Shown here piece after piece: positions 44,152-53,020 of a DNA stretch of 64,000 nt (positions are counted from its first letter, which is position 1; each line of letters begins with the position of its first letter). A program made the position numbers and the translations under genes. The stretch comes from Paracoccaceae bacterium. GTDB taxonomy: Bacteria > Pseudomonadota > Alphaproteobacteria > Rhodobacterales > Rhodobacteraceae. Where the stretch lies: NCBI GenBank assembly GCA_030697175.1, contig JAUYQR010000008.1, positions 1-64,000 on the forward strand, read 5' to 3'. The notes under the pieces are model-generated. The model saw nothing but the letters and a program-made list of their open reading frames with translations, did no database searches and had not been told where the DNA came from.

Positions 44152-45074
44152 TGGCCGGGGTCGGGTCCGACAGCGGCGCCAGCGCCGAGACCACCTACCG
44201 CAGCGCGCGGGTGCCGCTTTTGCTGCCGACATGGCTGATGATCGGGGTGTTCCTGGTGCTGCCCGTCGCCTTGATGGCAGTCTATTCCTTTCTGACCAAG
44301 GAAATGCGCGGCGGGGTGATCTGGGATTTCTCGCTGGCCGCCTACGACCAGTTCTTCGTGCATCGCGGCCTGTTCGGCGACGAGCCGCCGACGCTGGAAT
44401 GGACCTATATTTCGGTCTTTGGCCGCTCCATCATCCAGGCCGCAATCGCCACGGTCCTGTGCCTGCTGATCGGCTTTCCTACCGCATGGTTCATCGCCAC
44501 CCGCCCGCCCGAGACGCGCGGTGTGTGGCTGTTTCTGGTGACCGTGCCCTATTGGGTGAACCTGTTGATCCGCACCGTGTCGTTGCGCTTTCTGATCCGC
44601 GAGAACGGCCCGTTGAACGATGCGCTGATGGGGGCAGGGGTCATTTCTGAACCGCTGGCCCTGATCAACACCGATTTCGCGGTGCAGCTGGGCCTGTTTT
44701 ACAGCTACTTGCCGTTCATGGTGCTGCCGATCTACGCCGCTGTCGAACGCTACAATTTCACCTGGTCCGAAGCGGCAGCCGATCTTTACGCCACCCGCTG
44801 GGTGACGCTGCGCGAGATCGTGCTGCCCATCGTCAGGCCCGGCATCGTGGCGGGTTGCCTTTTGGTGTTCATCCCGTCGCTTGGTGCCTTCCTCGCGCCG
44901 AACCTTCTGGGCGGTGCCAAGAATTTCATGATCGGGTCGCTGATCGAAGAGCAGTTCAAGAAATCGCTCGGCAACTGGCCATTCGGGGCTGCGGTCTCGA
45001 TGATCCTGATGAGCCTCGTGCTGATCCTTCTGATGATCTATGCCCGCAGCGCCGCCCGGCAGGAGGCACGCTGA
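44151..45074 (+). CDS. Polyamine-type ABC transporter permease (PotB-like)
   Basis: A 307-residue permease with six helices. The first follows a polar leader ([20 protein letters not shown]). The EAA loop is [20 protein letters not shown] near residue 200. [19 protein letters not shown] and the [15 protein letters not shown] segment are typical of PotB/YdcU-type subunits. It shares the TGATG junctions with its neighbours and pairs with the next permease. Confidence 0.9.
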   Translation: MAGVGSDSGASAETTYRSARVPLLLPTWLMIGVFLVLPVALMAVYSFLTKEMRGGVIWDFSLAAYDQFFVHRGLFGDEPPTLEWTYISVFGRSIIQAAIATVLCLLIGFPTAWFIATRPPETRGVWLFLVTVPYWVNLLIRTVSLRFLIRENGPLNDALMGAGVISEPLALINTDFAVQLGLFYSYLPFMVLPIYAAVERYNFTWSEAAADLYATRWVTLREIVLPIVRPGIVAGCLLVFIPSLGAFLAPNLLGGAKNFMIGSLIEEQFKKSLGNWPFGAAVSMILMSLVLILLMIYARSAARQEAR

Positions 45075-45871
45075 TGGCGCTGAGGTCGGTCCGCCACTAC
45101 CCCGGTTTTCTGGCCGTCACGGTGCTGTGCCTGGTCGTGCTTTATGCGCCCTTGGTCGTGGTGACGGCGTATTCCTTCAACGACTCTCCCTCGATCACCA
45201 CCTGGGGCGGGCTGTCGCTCCGCTGGTATGTCGATGTCTTCACCGGGCCAGAGGCGCCGCGCTTTCGGGCCGCCGCGTGGAATTCCCTCAGCATCGCGTT
45301 TCTGGCCGCCACCATCGCCACCGGCATCGCCACCGCCGCCGCGCTTGCAATGCTGCGGGCCGGCAAGTTCAAGGGCCGGTCGCTGACATTCGCGCTGATA
45401 AACCTGCCGCTGATGGTGCCGGAAATCGTGATTGCGGTGGCGACATTGATCTTCTTCACGATGATCGGCTTCACCACCGGCTACCTGACCATCCTGATCG
45501 CCCACATCACCTTCTGCATCCCCTTCGCCTACCTGCCCATCGCCGCGCGCCTGCAAGGCATCGACGGCAGCTACGAGGCGGCGGCCCGCGACCTTTACGC
45601 CACCCGCGCGCAGTCGTTCTTCCTGGTCCTTTTGCCGCTGATGGCACCGGGCGTGGTGTCTGGCTACCTGCTGGCGTTCATCATCAGCCTTGACGACTTC
45701 ATCATCACCAACTTCGTCAAGGGTGCCGGGATGGAGACCTTGCCGACCGCAATCTTCGGGTCGGTCAAGCAGGGCATCAAGCCGAACATCATGGCGATTT
45801 CGACCCTGATGCTGGCCGTATCAATCCTGTTCGTCACACTGTCCTACTTCATCAACCGCAAAGGCCGCTAG
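45074..45871 (+). CDS. Polyamine-type ABC transporter permease (PotC-like)
   Basis: A 265-residue permease with six helices; EAA loop [21 protein letters not shown] (about residues 162-182, given by its ends) and [20 protein letters not shown] at the periplasmic N-terminal loop, a PotC hallmark. GGAGG precedes the ATG at 45074, whose first base is the last of the preceding stop codon. It forms the heterodimeric channel with the PotB-like subunit. Confidence 0.9.
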   Translation: MALRSVRHYPGFLAVTVLCLVVLYAPLVVVTAYSFNDSPSITTWGGLSLRWYVDVFTGPEAPRFRAAAWNSLSIAFLAATIATGIATAAALAMLRAGKFKGRSLTFALINLPLMVPEIVIAVATLIFFTMIGFTTGYLTILIAHITFCIPFAYLPIAARLQGIDGSYEAAARDLYATRAQSFFLVLLPLMAPGVVSGYLLAFIISLDDFIITNFVKGAGMETLPTAIFGSVKQGIKPNIMAISTLMLAVSILFVTLSYFINRKGR

Positions 45872-45894
45872 AGCCACCAACACCGGAGACTGCC

Positions 45895-46923
45895 ATGAAA
45901 CGCCTGTTTGCAACCACCTCCATCCTTTGCCTCGCGGCAGGGGCCGCCAGTGCCGAAGGCACACTGTCGGTCTACCACTGGTTCGAATACATGCCGCAGG
46001 AACTGGTCGACAAGTTCACCGCCGAAACCGGGATCGCCGTCACCATCGACACCTACGACAGCAACGAGGCGATGCTGGCCTCGCTGAAGGCGGGCAAGCT
46101 TGGCCAGTATGACGTCGCCGTCCCGGCCGACTTCATGGTGGCCATCATGGCCGGCGAGGGGATGCTCGATACCTTCACCCCCGAGGAGATGACCAACCTT
46201 GGCAACATCGCGCCGCAATGGCTGGACGTGCCGTTCGATCCCGGACGCAAATCCTCGATCCCGTATCAGTGGGGCTCCACCTCGTTTTCGGTGAACCGTG
46301 ACGTGTATCAGGGTGATATCTCCAGCCTCGGCATCATCTTCAACCCGCCGGACGAGTTGAAGGGCAAGATCAACGTGCTGGACAGCCAGAACGAAGTGCT
46401 GATCCTCGGCTCGCTCTACCTCGGCATCCCGCAATGCACCACCGACCGCGAGCAGCTGAAGGCGCTGTCGGACATGCTGGTCGAGGCCAAGCAGCACTGG
46501 GCCAGCTTCGGGTCGGATACCGCGAAGGATGTGCTGGTATCGGGCGATGCGGCGGCGGGCATGATCTACAACGGATTTTCGGCCAAGGCCCGGGCCGAAG
46601 GCGCGAATGTTGAATACAGCTATCCCAGGGAAGGCCATGTCCTGTGGATGGACAACGTGGTGCTGCTCAAGGATGCGCCGAACCGCGACAACGCCATCAA
46701 GTTCATGAACTTCCTGCTCGAGCCGGAGAATGCGGCAGCGGTCACCAACTACGCGGCCTACACCTCGGGCGTGACCGGGGTGGAGCCGTTCCTTGATGAG
46801 GCCATTCGCACCAGCCCCGAAAACAACCCGCCCGCGGACGCGGCCCCGGGTGTCTTTGCACAGGTCTGCGATGATGCCACCCAGCAGCTTTACGACGCGA
46901 TCTGGATCAACCTGAAAAAGTGA
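45895..46923 (+). CDS. Polyamine-type periplasmic substrate-binding protein (PotD-like)
   Basis: A 342-residue secreted protein with signal peptide ending GAASAEG near residue 19. The mature start TLSVYHWFEYMPQELVDKF and TAETGIAVTIDTYDSNEAML are PotD family segments. In PotD the ligand pocket has acidic residues and aromatics; here SAQ/QWGSTSFSVNRD and DVLVSGDAAAGMIYNGFS correspond to pocket strands. Family members bind putrescine, spermidine or other cationic amines. The chemical class fits the amine-oxidising enzyme downstream. Last gene of the transporter set. Confidence 0.9.
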   Translation: MKRLFATTSILCLAAGAASAEGTLSVYHWFEYMPQELVDKFTAETGIAVTIDTYDSNEAMLASLKAGKLGQYDVAVPADFMVAIMAGEGMLDTFTPEEMTNLGNIAPQWLDVPFDPGRKSSIPYQWGSTSFSVNRDVYQGDISSLGIIFNPPDELKGKINVLDSQNEVLILGSLYLGIPQCTTDREQLKALSDMLVEAKQHWASFGSDTAKDVLVSGDAAAGMIYNGFSAKARAEGANVEYSYPREGHVLWMDNVVLLKDAPNRDNAIKFMNFLLEPENAAAVTNYAAYTSGVTGVEPFLDEAIRTSPENNPPADAAPGVFAQVCDDATQQLYDAIWINLKK

Positions 46924-46933
46924 TCTGACCCCT

Positions 46934-46961
46934 CCCGCCGCGCCAGTGATGGCGCGGCGGG
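46934..46961 (+). other. Perfect 11-bp hairpin between binding-protein and hydrolase genes
   Basis: CCCGCCGCGCC (46934-46944) pairs with GGCGCGGCGGG (46951-46961) around AGTGAT. No T-run follows, and the ribosome binding site of the next gene (AGAAAGGA) begins seven bases later. It may protect the transporter mRNA 3' end or attenuate read-through, as such hairpins after binding-protein genes often do. Confidence 0.55.
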
Positions 46962-46980
46962 CGGCCAGAAAGGACACCCC

Positions 46981-47736
46981 ATGCGCCTTGCCGTCCTGCA
47001 AAGCCCGTCTCCGGCCGGGGATATCGACGCTGCCTGCGCCGCGATCGAAGCCGCGCTGCGTGCCGCCGCAGCACTCGCGGTCGATGTGCTGACGGTGCCG
47101 GAGGTTTTCCTGCCGGGCTACAACCACGCCGACGTGCCGGGCCGTGCCATCGCGCGGGACGCGGGTCCGATTGCCCGCCTGAAAGCCGCCTGCCGCGAGA
47201 CGGGGTGCGCCCTTGTGATGGGCTACGCCGAGCGGTCGGAGGGCAAGGTCTGGAACAGCGCGATCTGCATTGATGGCACTGGTGCGGAACAGGCGAACTA
47301 CCGCAAGCTGCAACTTTACGGGCCACGGGAAAAGGCGCTCTACACGCCCGGCACGGCCCATGTGAGCTTCACCATGAACGATCGCAAGGCCGCCCTCCTG
47401 ATTTGCTACGACATCGAATTTGCTCCCCATGTCAGGGCCTTGGCCGAAGCCGGCGTGCAGGTGATCTTCGTGCCGACCGCCAACATGATGCCCTTCACCC
47501 ATGTTCCCCGCGTCACCGTGCCGGCGATGGCCGCCAATCACGGCGTCGCCATCGCCTACGCCAACTACTGCGGCACCGAGGGCGACCTGACCTACACCGG
47601 CGGCAGCCAGATCACCGGCCCGCATGGCGAGGTGCTCGCGCTTGCGGGCGAGGGCCCGGCCTTGCTGATCGCCGATCTGCCAGACCCCGACCCGCGCCGC
47701 GTCTCGACCCAGCTTGCCGATTTGAGGATGGTCTGA
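46981..47736 (+). CDS. Carbon-nitrogen hydrolase (nitrilase superfamily amidase)
   Basis: A 251-residue enzyme with the Glu-Lys-Cys triad: Glu41 in TVPEVFLPGYN, Lys109 in NYRKLQLYGP and Cys142 in LLICYDIEF. The small size and VPRVTVPAMAANHGVAIAYANYCG fit the amidase/N-carbamoylputrescine amidase branch. Within this operon it could hydrolyse an N-carbamoyl or amide intermediate such as the product of hydantoin ring opening. AGAAAGGA supports ATG 46981. It is followed two bases later by the flavin dehydrogenase. Confidence 0.88.
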   Translation: MRLAVLQSPSPAGDIDAACAAIEAALRAAAALAVDVLTVPEVFLPGYNHADVPGRAIARDAGPIARLKAACRETGCALVMGYAERSEGKVWNSAICIDGTGAEQANYRKLQLYGPREKALYTPGTAHVSFTMNDRKAALLICYDIEFAPHVRALAEAGVQVIFVPTANMMPFTHVPRVTVPAMAANHGVAIAYANYCGTEGDLTYTGGSQITGPHGEVLALAGEGPALLIADLPDPDPRRVSTQLADLRMV

Positions 47737-47738
47737 CG

Positions 47739-49850
47739 ATGCCGAAAGACAGCCGGGAAAGCCGTTACGACATCCTGTTCGAACCGATGCGGATCGGCCC
47801 AAAGCTGGCGAAGAACCGCTTCTATCAGGTGCCGCACTGCAATGGCGGCGGCTACCGCGACCCATCGGCGGTGGCCGAGATGCGCCGCACCAAGGCCGAG
47901 GGCGGCTGGGGCGTCATCTTCACCGAACAGACCGAGATTCATCCCACCTCGGAAATCACCCCGTTCATCGAACAGCACCTGTGGGAGGACAAGGACATCC
48001 CTGCACTGGCCGCGATGGCCGAGGCGATGAAATCGCATGGCGCGCTGGCGGGCATCCAACTGGCGTACTCCGGCATCAACGGGCCGAACCTTTACAGCCG
48101 CGAGGTGCCGCTGGCCGTATCGGGCGGGCCGATCCTGACCTTTACCTCCGATCCGGTGCAGGCCCGCTCGATGGACCGCGAGGATATCCGCAATCTGCGC
48201 CGCTGGTTCCGCAACGCCTTCCGCCGCAGCCAAAGCGCGGGCTTCGACCTGATCTGCCTTTACGGCGCGCATGGCTTTGGCATCCTGCAACACTTCCTGT
48301 CCCGCGCCACGAACCAGCGCACCGACGAATACGGCGGCAGTCTTGAAAACCGCTCTCGCTTCTTGCGCGAAATCGTCGAGGAGGCGCGCGAGGAAACACG
48401 CGGCGAACTGGCCATATCGCTGCGCCTGTCGCTGCACGAAGCAGGCACCTTCGGCTTTTCCAACGCCGAGGTGCGCGATTTCATCGAAATGCACGGCGAT
48501 CTTCCCGACATCTGGGATCTGGCACAAGGCACATGGGAGGCCTGCTCCGGCACCTCGCGCTTCAAGCCCGAAGGCGCGCAGGAAGACCTCGTCACCGGCA
48601 TCAAGGCGCTGACGTCAAAGCCCGTGGTCGGTGTCGGCCGCTTCACCAGCGCCGACGCGATGGTGCGGCAGATCAGATCCGGCATCCTTGATTTCATCGG
48701 CGCGGCGCGGCCGTCGATCGCCGATCCGTTCCTGCCGAAAAAGATCGAAGAGGGGCGTTTTGACGATATCCGCGAATGCATCGGCTGCAACATTTGCGTG
48801 TCGGGCGACATGACAGGCGGCATCTCGCGCTGCACCCAGAACACCGCCTTCATGGAAGAATGGCGCAAGGGCTGGCACCCGGAACGTCCGCGCCCGAAAG
48901 GGGCATCTGCAACCGTGCTGATCGTCGGGGCAGGGCCCAGCGGGCTTGAGGCCGCGCTGCAGGCCGCCAAGCGCGGCTACCACGTCACCTTGGCCGAAGC
49001 GACGGCCACCCTTGGCGGCAGGGTCGCCCGCGAACGCCAGTTGCCGGGGCTGTCTGCCTGGGGGCGCGTGGCCGATTTCAGAACCGGGCAACTGGCCCCG
49101 ATGCCGAACGCCGAGATCTACCGCGACAGCCGCCTTACCGCTGATGATGTGCTGGCAATGGGCGCAGAGCACGTCGCCATCGCCACCGGTGCCAGTTGGC
49201 GGCGCGATGCCGTTGCCCGGTTCCACCTGCACCCGATTCCGACCGACCCGGCGATGCCAGTCTTCAGCCCGGACGACATCATGGCGGGTGGCGGACCCCA
49301 AGGCGGGCGTGTTGTGCTTTACGACGACGACCACTTCTACATGGGGTCGGTGATCGCCGAGGTGCTGGTCGCGCGCGGCTGTGCGGTGGATTTCGTCACC
49401 CCCGCAGCCAAGGTCGCCGAATGGTCTGAAAACACGCTGGAACAGGCTGTCATCATGCGCCGCCTGCTGGAACTGCGGGTAAACGTCCACACCGGCAAGG
49501 TGCCAGACCGCATCGGCAAGGCCGTGGTCACCCTGGCCTGCGTCTGGACCGCCGCCGAGACGGACCTGTGCAGCGACGCCGTGGTCATGGTCACCTCGCG
49601 CACCCCGCATGACGCGCTTTATCAAGATTTGCGCGCCCGCCAGCCAGACTGGGCCGACGCAGGCATCCTGTCGGTAAAGCTGATCGGTGATGCCGCCGCA
49701 CCCGGCCCGATAGCCTGGGCAACCTATGCCGGACGGCGCTTTGCCGAGGACATCGACACCGTCGATGATGCAGGCGACACGCCCTCGTTCCGGCGCGAGG
49801 TGGCTGCACTTGAACCCTTGCCCTTTGCCGTGGCGGCAAGGTCCGGCTGA
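47739..49850 (+). CDS. Dimethylamine/trimethylamine dehydrogenase-type iron-sulfur flavoprotein
   Basis: A 703-residue protein of the TMADH family: N-terminal OYE-type TIM barrel (1-340), [4Fe-4S] site, then two nucleotide-binding domains (VLIVGAGPSGLEAALQAAKR near 388; RVVLYDDDHFYMGSVIAEVL near 524). Cys34 in RFYQVPHCNGGG aligns with the cysteine that covalently holds FMN in TMADH. Cys347, 350, 353 and 365 (CIGCNIC...RC) match its cluster ligands. The residue equivalent to TMADH Tyr60 is Gln64 (FTEQTEI), as in dimethylamine and histamine dehydrogenases, pointing to a secondary amine. It would demethylate or dealkylate an imported amine. The start is ATG 47739, two bases after the hydrolase stop. 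Confidence 0.9.
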   Translation: MPKDSRESRYDILFEPMRIGPKLAKNRFYQVPHCNGGGYRDPSAVAEMRRTKAEGGWGVIFTEQTEIHPTSEITPFIEQHLWEDKDIPALAAMAEAMKSHGALAGIQLAYSGINGPNLYSREVPLAVSGGPILTFTSDPVQARSMDREDIRNLRRWFRNAFRRSQSAGFDLICLYGAHGFGILQHFLSRATNQRTDEYGGSLENRSRFLREIVEEAREETRGELAISLRLSLHEAGTFGFSNAEVRDFIEMHGDLPDIWDLAQGTWEACSGTSRFKPEGAQEDLVTGIKALTSKPVVGVGRFTSADAMVRQIRSGILDFIGAARPSIADPFLPKKIEEGRFDDIRECIGCNICVSGDMTGGISRCTQNTAFMEEWRKGWHPERPRPKGASATVLIVGAGPSGLEAALQAAKRGYHVTLAEATATLGGRVARERQLPGLSAWGRVADFRTGQLAPMPNAEIYRDSRLTADDVLAMGAEHVAIATGASWRRDAVARFHLHPIPTDPAMPVFSPDDIMAGGGPQGGRVVLYDDDHFYMGSVIAEVLVARGCAVDFVTPAAKVAEWSENTLEQAVIMRRLLELRVNVHTGKVPDRIGKAVVTLACVWTAAETDLCSDAVVMVTSRTPHDALYQDLRARQPDWADAGILSVKLIGDAAAPGPIAWATYAGRRFAEDIDTVDDAGDTPSFRREVAALEPLPFAVAARSG

Positions 49851-49934
49851 CCGCAACCGCGCGTGCGGCGGACCGGCCTTGCAACCCGGCCCTCTTGCAT
49901 GTCACCTGCGGAAATAGCAGTTGCAGGACCGAAC

Positions 49935-51128
49935 ATGACCCCCAGATTTGCCCAGCGTATGGCGGGCGTCCAGCCATCCGCCATCGGCGAGTTGCTCGCC
50001 TTGGGTGCTGATCCTTCGATCATTTCCTTTGGTGGCGGCTATCCCGACGCGACGCTGTTTCCCAAAGATCAGCTCGACGCCGTCTTTCACGCGGTGATCA
50101 CCGCCCCTGGTGGTGCCGCCCTGCAATACGCGCCTTCGAACGGCTTGCCACGCCTGCGCGAACAGATCGCCGGGCTGATGCGCGCCGACGGCACCCCGTG
50201 CAGCGCCGATGACGTGCTTATCCTGCAAGGCTCGCAGCAGGGCCTCGATCTTGCCGCGCGGATGCTGGTCGACCCCGGCGATGTGATCGTCACCGAAGAC
50301 CCCACCTTCCTCGGTGCGCTGATCGCCTTTGCTCCAAGCCAGCCGCACTATGCGACGGTTCCGGTGGACGGGGAGGGGATGCAGACCGATCTTCTGGTCG
50401 AGGTGCTGCGCGCCAATCCAAAGGCGCGAATGATCTACACCGTGCCGGATTTCCAGAACCCCACCGGCGTCACGCTGTCACTGGCGCGGCGTCGCGCGCT
50501 GATCGCGCTGGCCAACGCGCATGACCTGATCGTGCTGGAGGATACGCCCTACCGCCATATCCGCTTTGCGGGCGACAGCCTGCCTACCCTCAAATCGCTG
50601 GATACCGAAGGCCGGGTGATCCACCTTGGCAGCTTTTCAAAGGTTCTGGTGCCGGCACTTCGCATCGGCTGGGCGGTGGCCGCGCCCGACCTTCTTGCCC
50701 GCTTGGGGTGCCTCAAGGTCGCGGCCGACACCCAGACCTCGACGCTGAACATGGCGGCGGCCAGCCTCTTTCTGGACCGCTACGATCTTGCCGCCCATAT
50801 CGAAACGCTGCGCGCCGCCTACCGGCAGAAGAAAGCCACGATGCTGGGCGCGATCCGCCAGCATTTCCCGCAAGAGATCGGCGTCACCGATCCCGAAGGC
50901 GGGCTGTTCACCTGGGCCACGTTCCCCGAAGGCTTCGACGCAACGGCCTTCATGCGCGATGTGGCCTTGCCGCAGGCGCGGGTAGCCTATGTGCCGGGCG
51001 CCACGTTCTTTCCCGTCACCCAACGCCCGAACCACGCGCGGCTGAACTTTTCCGCGCCGTCCGAGGCTGACATTCACACCGGCATCCAAGCCCTTGGCAG
51101 GGCTTTGAAAGCCGAATTCTCGGCGTAA
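49935..51128 (+). CDS. PLP-dependent aminotransferase (class I/II, 2-aminoadipate aminotransferase-like)
   Basis: A 397-residue fold-type I enzyme: ISFGGGYPDATLFP at the N-terminus, APSNGLPRLREQIAG, YTVPDFQNPTGVTLS (Asn binding the PLP phenolate) and VLEDTPYRHIRF. The lysine is in LGSFSKVLVPALRIGW, near residue 243. ARLNFSAPSE contains the substrate-carboxylate Arg. This subgroup lacks the DNA-binding domain of MocR and includes aminoadipate, kynurenine and branched-chain aminotransferases. It probably transaminates the amine or amino acid released by the upstream dehydrogenase. The start at 49935 follows CAGGA. Confidence 0.88.
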   Translation: MTPRFAQRMAGVQPSAIGELLALGADPSIISFGGGYPDATLFPKDQLDAVFHAVITAPGGAALQYAPSNGLPRLREQIAGLMRADGTPCSADDVLILQGSQQGLDLAARMLVDPGDVIVTEDPTFLGALIAFAPSQPHYATVPVDGEGMQTDLLVEVLRANPKARMIYTVPDFQNPTGVTLSLARRRALIALANAHDLIVLEDTPYRHIRFAGDSLPTLKSLDTEGRVIHLGSFSKVLVPALRIGWAVAAPDLLARLGCLKVAADTQTSTLNMAAASLFLDRYDLAAHIETLRAAYRQKKATMLGAIRQHFPQEIGVTDPEGGLFTWATFPEGFDATAFMRDVALPQARVAYVPGATFFPVTQRPNHARLNFSAPSEADIHTGIQALGRALKAEFSA

Positions 51129-51143
51129 TACGGAAAGGCACCT

Positions 51144-51824
51144 ATGTCGGTCATCATTCACACCCCGCGGCTGCAGACGTTGACCGGCTCGGAAACGGAT
51201 CGCTGGCGTGCGGTTCCGGTCGCGGTCGCGGTCGATCTTGGCCATGATGCCGGGCAGATCGACCCGGCGATCCGGCCGCTGCGTCCGGCCGGCAGCCAAC
51301 CGCGGCTCTTTGGCCGGGCCGTCACCGTGCGCTGCGCTGCGCCCGATTTCGGCGCGGTCTTGCACGCGCTTGACGTGATCGTGGCGGGGCAGGTTCTGGT
51401 GATCGACGCGGGCGGCCACCGCGATACGGCGATGATCGGCGACATCCTGTCAGGGCACTTGCGTGCCAAGGGCGTGGCGGGGTTGATCTGCGATGGCGCC
51501 ATAAGGGACACCGCCACGCTGGCCGGCTGGGATGACTTTTCGGTGTTTGCCCGCTGGATCACCCCGCGCGGCCCGACCGGTGCCGACCGGGGCGCGGTCA
51601 ATCTGCCGGTTGTCGTGGGCGGACGCCTGGTGTCACCCGGCGATCTCGTCATCGGTGACGATGACGGCCTCGTGGCGCTGACCCCGTTCGTCGTTCGGTC
51701 GCGCATCGCCGACGCCGAAGCGAGGCTCGCCCGCGAAGCCGGCTGGATCGGCGCACTGGCCGGGGGCCGTCCCGCCACCGAGGTCTTTGGCCTGTCACCG
51801 GCCGTGCGGGTTGAAGATACCTGA
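51144..51824 (+). CDS. RraA-family (4-hydroxy-4-methyl-2-oxoglutarate aldolase-like) protein
   Basis: A 226-residue protein: RLFGRAVTVRCAAPDFGAVL, LVIDAGGHRDTAMIGDILS, LICDGAIRDTATLAG (the G..RD pair binding Mg and pyruvate) and LPVVVGGRLVSPGDLVIGDDDGL match the HMG/RraA fold. Catalytic family members cleave 4-hydroxy-2-oxo acids to pyruvate; the RNase-E inhibitor branch lacks the catalytic residues, whereas here D and R are kept. It follows the aminotransferase by 15 bases with GGAAAGG as ribosome site, so it ends the catabolic operon. Confidence 0.86.
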   Translation: MSVIIHTPRLQTLTGSETDRWRAVPVAVAVDLGHDAGQIDPAIRPLRPAGSQPRLFGRAVTVRCAAPDFGAVLHALDVIVAGQVLVIDAGGHRDTAMIGDILSGHLRAKGVAGLICDGAIRDTATLAGWDDFSVFARWITPRGPTGADRGAVNLPVVVGGRLVSPGDLVIGDDDGLVALTPFVVRSRIADAEARLAREAGWIGALAGGRPATEVFGLSPAVRVEDT

Positions 51825-51895
51825 GGTCACGCCACATGGCACCTTGTCCGGTGGTCGGACGTTGGTGTCCACCATAGCAAGTCTGGAGAAGTTGG

Positions 51896-52168
51896 ATGAA
51901 GATCACCCGGCAGGTTCACGCCACCTTGGCAGCCGCACTCTTGGCCGGCTGCGTCGCACCGGCAACCGGGCCGACGCCCAAAGACGCGGCGCTGCCGCCT
52001 TTGCCCGAAGCGGTGATCGCGGCCGCAGCCCCATGGCAGGATCTTTCGACAGCGCGCTTGCGGCCCGAAGACGGCTGCTACTGGTATGAACATGACGGCC
52101 AGGTTGAACGCACCCTGCTGCCGTTGCGCACCCCTGAAGGCAGGCCGATCTGCACCAGCGCGGGCTAG
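51896..52168 (+). CDS. Small lipoprotein
   Basis: A 90-residue protein with a type II signal peptide: MKITRQVHATLAAALLAGC, lipobox LLAGC with Cys19 as lipidated residue. The mature part is proline-alanine rich (VAPATGPTPKDAALPPLPEA) and ends in a compact WYEHDGQ...ICTSAG domain with two cysteines. Periplasmic face of a membrane; function unknown. Its stop (TAG 52166-52168) overlaps the stop of the convergent L,D-transpeptidase gene. Confidence 0.8.
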   Translation: MKITRQVHATLAAALLAGCVAPATGPTPKDAALPPLPEAVIAAAAPWQDLSTARLRPEDGCYWYEHDGQVERTLLPLRTPEGRPICTSAG

Positions 52169-52821
52169 ACCCGCGCGCCGATGCCTTCCTCGGCGGGGTA
52201 AAGATGGGCGGTCACGCCGGTTTCCACCTGATCGTAAAGCCCGATGATATGGGCCATCACCATCCGCACGCAGCCCGAGCTTGCCCGCCAGCCGATCGAC
52301 CGGGGGAAGGGCGTGCCGTGGATGCGCAGCATCGTGTCTCGGTTCCCGGCGTAAAGGTAAAGCGCGCGCGCGCCAAGCGCGTTGCCCGGCCCCGGGTCCA
52401 TGCCGTCGATGTACTGCGCGTAAATCTCGGGCTCGCGCTCGATCATCGCGGCGGTTGGCGTCCAGCGGGGCCACTTTGCCTTGCGCCCCACCGTGAACAC
52501 CCCCGGCTCGTAAAGCCCGCCCCGCCCGATCGCCACACCGTAGCGCATCGCCGATCCGTCCGGTTGCACATGGTAGAGATAGCGCGCGATCGCATCGACG
52601 TGGAGATCCCCGGCCCGCAATCCGTCCTTGGCCTCGACCCGGGTGGGAAGCAGGCGCGGGTGCAGACCCCACGGGTTTGAGGTGGCCGGATCATAGCCCG
52701 GCGGCGTCACCTCGGCATCCCAGGCGGTCCATTGGGCGGCGGTCTGCGCCAGTGCAGGCATGGCGACGGCGGCTGAAAAGAGTGCCCCGCTGGTCATCAG
52801 GAAATGGCGTCTGGTCAGCAT
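52165..52821 (-). CDS. L,D-transpeptidase (YkuD domain)
   Basis: A 218-residue exported enzyme: Tat/Sec-like leader RRHFLMTSGALFSAAVAMPA ending ALAQ near residue 27 (twin Arg in TRRHF, giving a possible Tat substrate). The YkuD catalytic motif is RIHGTPFPRSIGWRASSGCV, with nucleophilic Cys in SSGCVRM. It makes 3-3 crosslinks in peptidoglycan or attaches proteins to it. ATG 52821 begins MLTRRHF; an upstream in-frame extension has no family support. It is convergent with the lipoprotein gene (stops overlap). Confidence 0.9.
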   Translation of the reverse strand: MLTRRHFLMTSGALFSAAVAMPALAQTAAQWTAWDAEVTPPGYDPATSNPWGLHPRLLPTRVEAKDGLRAGDLHVDAIARYLYHVQPDGSAMRYGVAIGRGGLYEPGVFTVGRKAKWPRWTPTAAMIEREPEIYAQYIDGMDPGPGNALGARALYLYAGNRDTMLRIHGTPFPRSIGWRASSGCVRMVMAHIIGLYDQVETGVTAHLYPAEEGIGARV

Positions 52822-53020
52822 CTTGCGCGCTCCGTTTCGGTGGGGCCTGGCGATCAACGCCAACCCTATCCGCCGCGACCCAAGGCGCCAGATCACTTTT
52901 CCACGAGCAGGGCCGGTTTTCCCGCCAAGGTGGCACGGCGGCGACAGGGAGCGAAAGCCGATCCCGCTTTCGGATCGTCCGGCTTTTGTGATACCGAAGC
53001 CGAAAATCCGCACGGAACCG

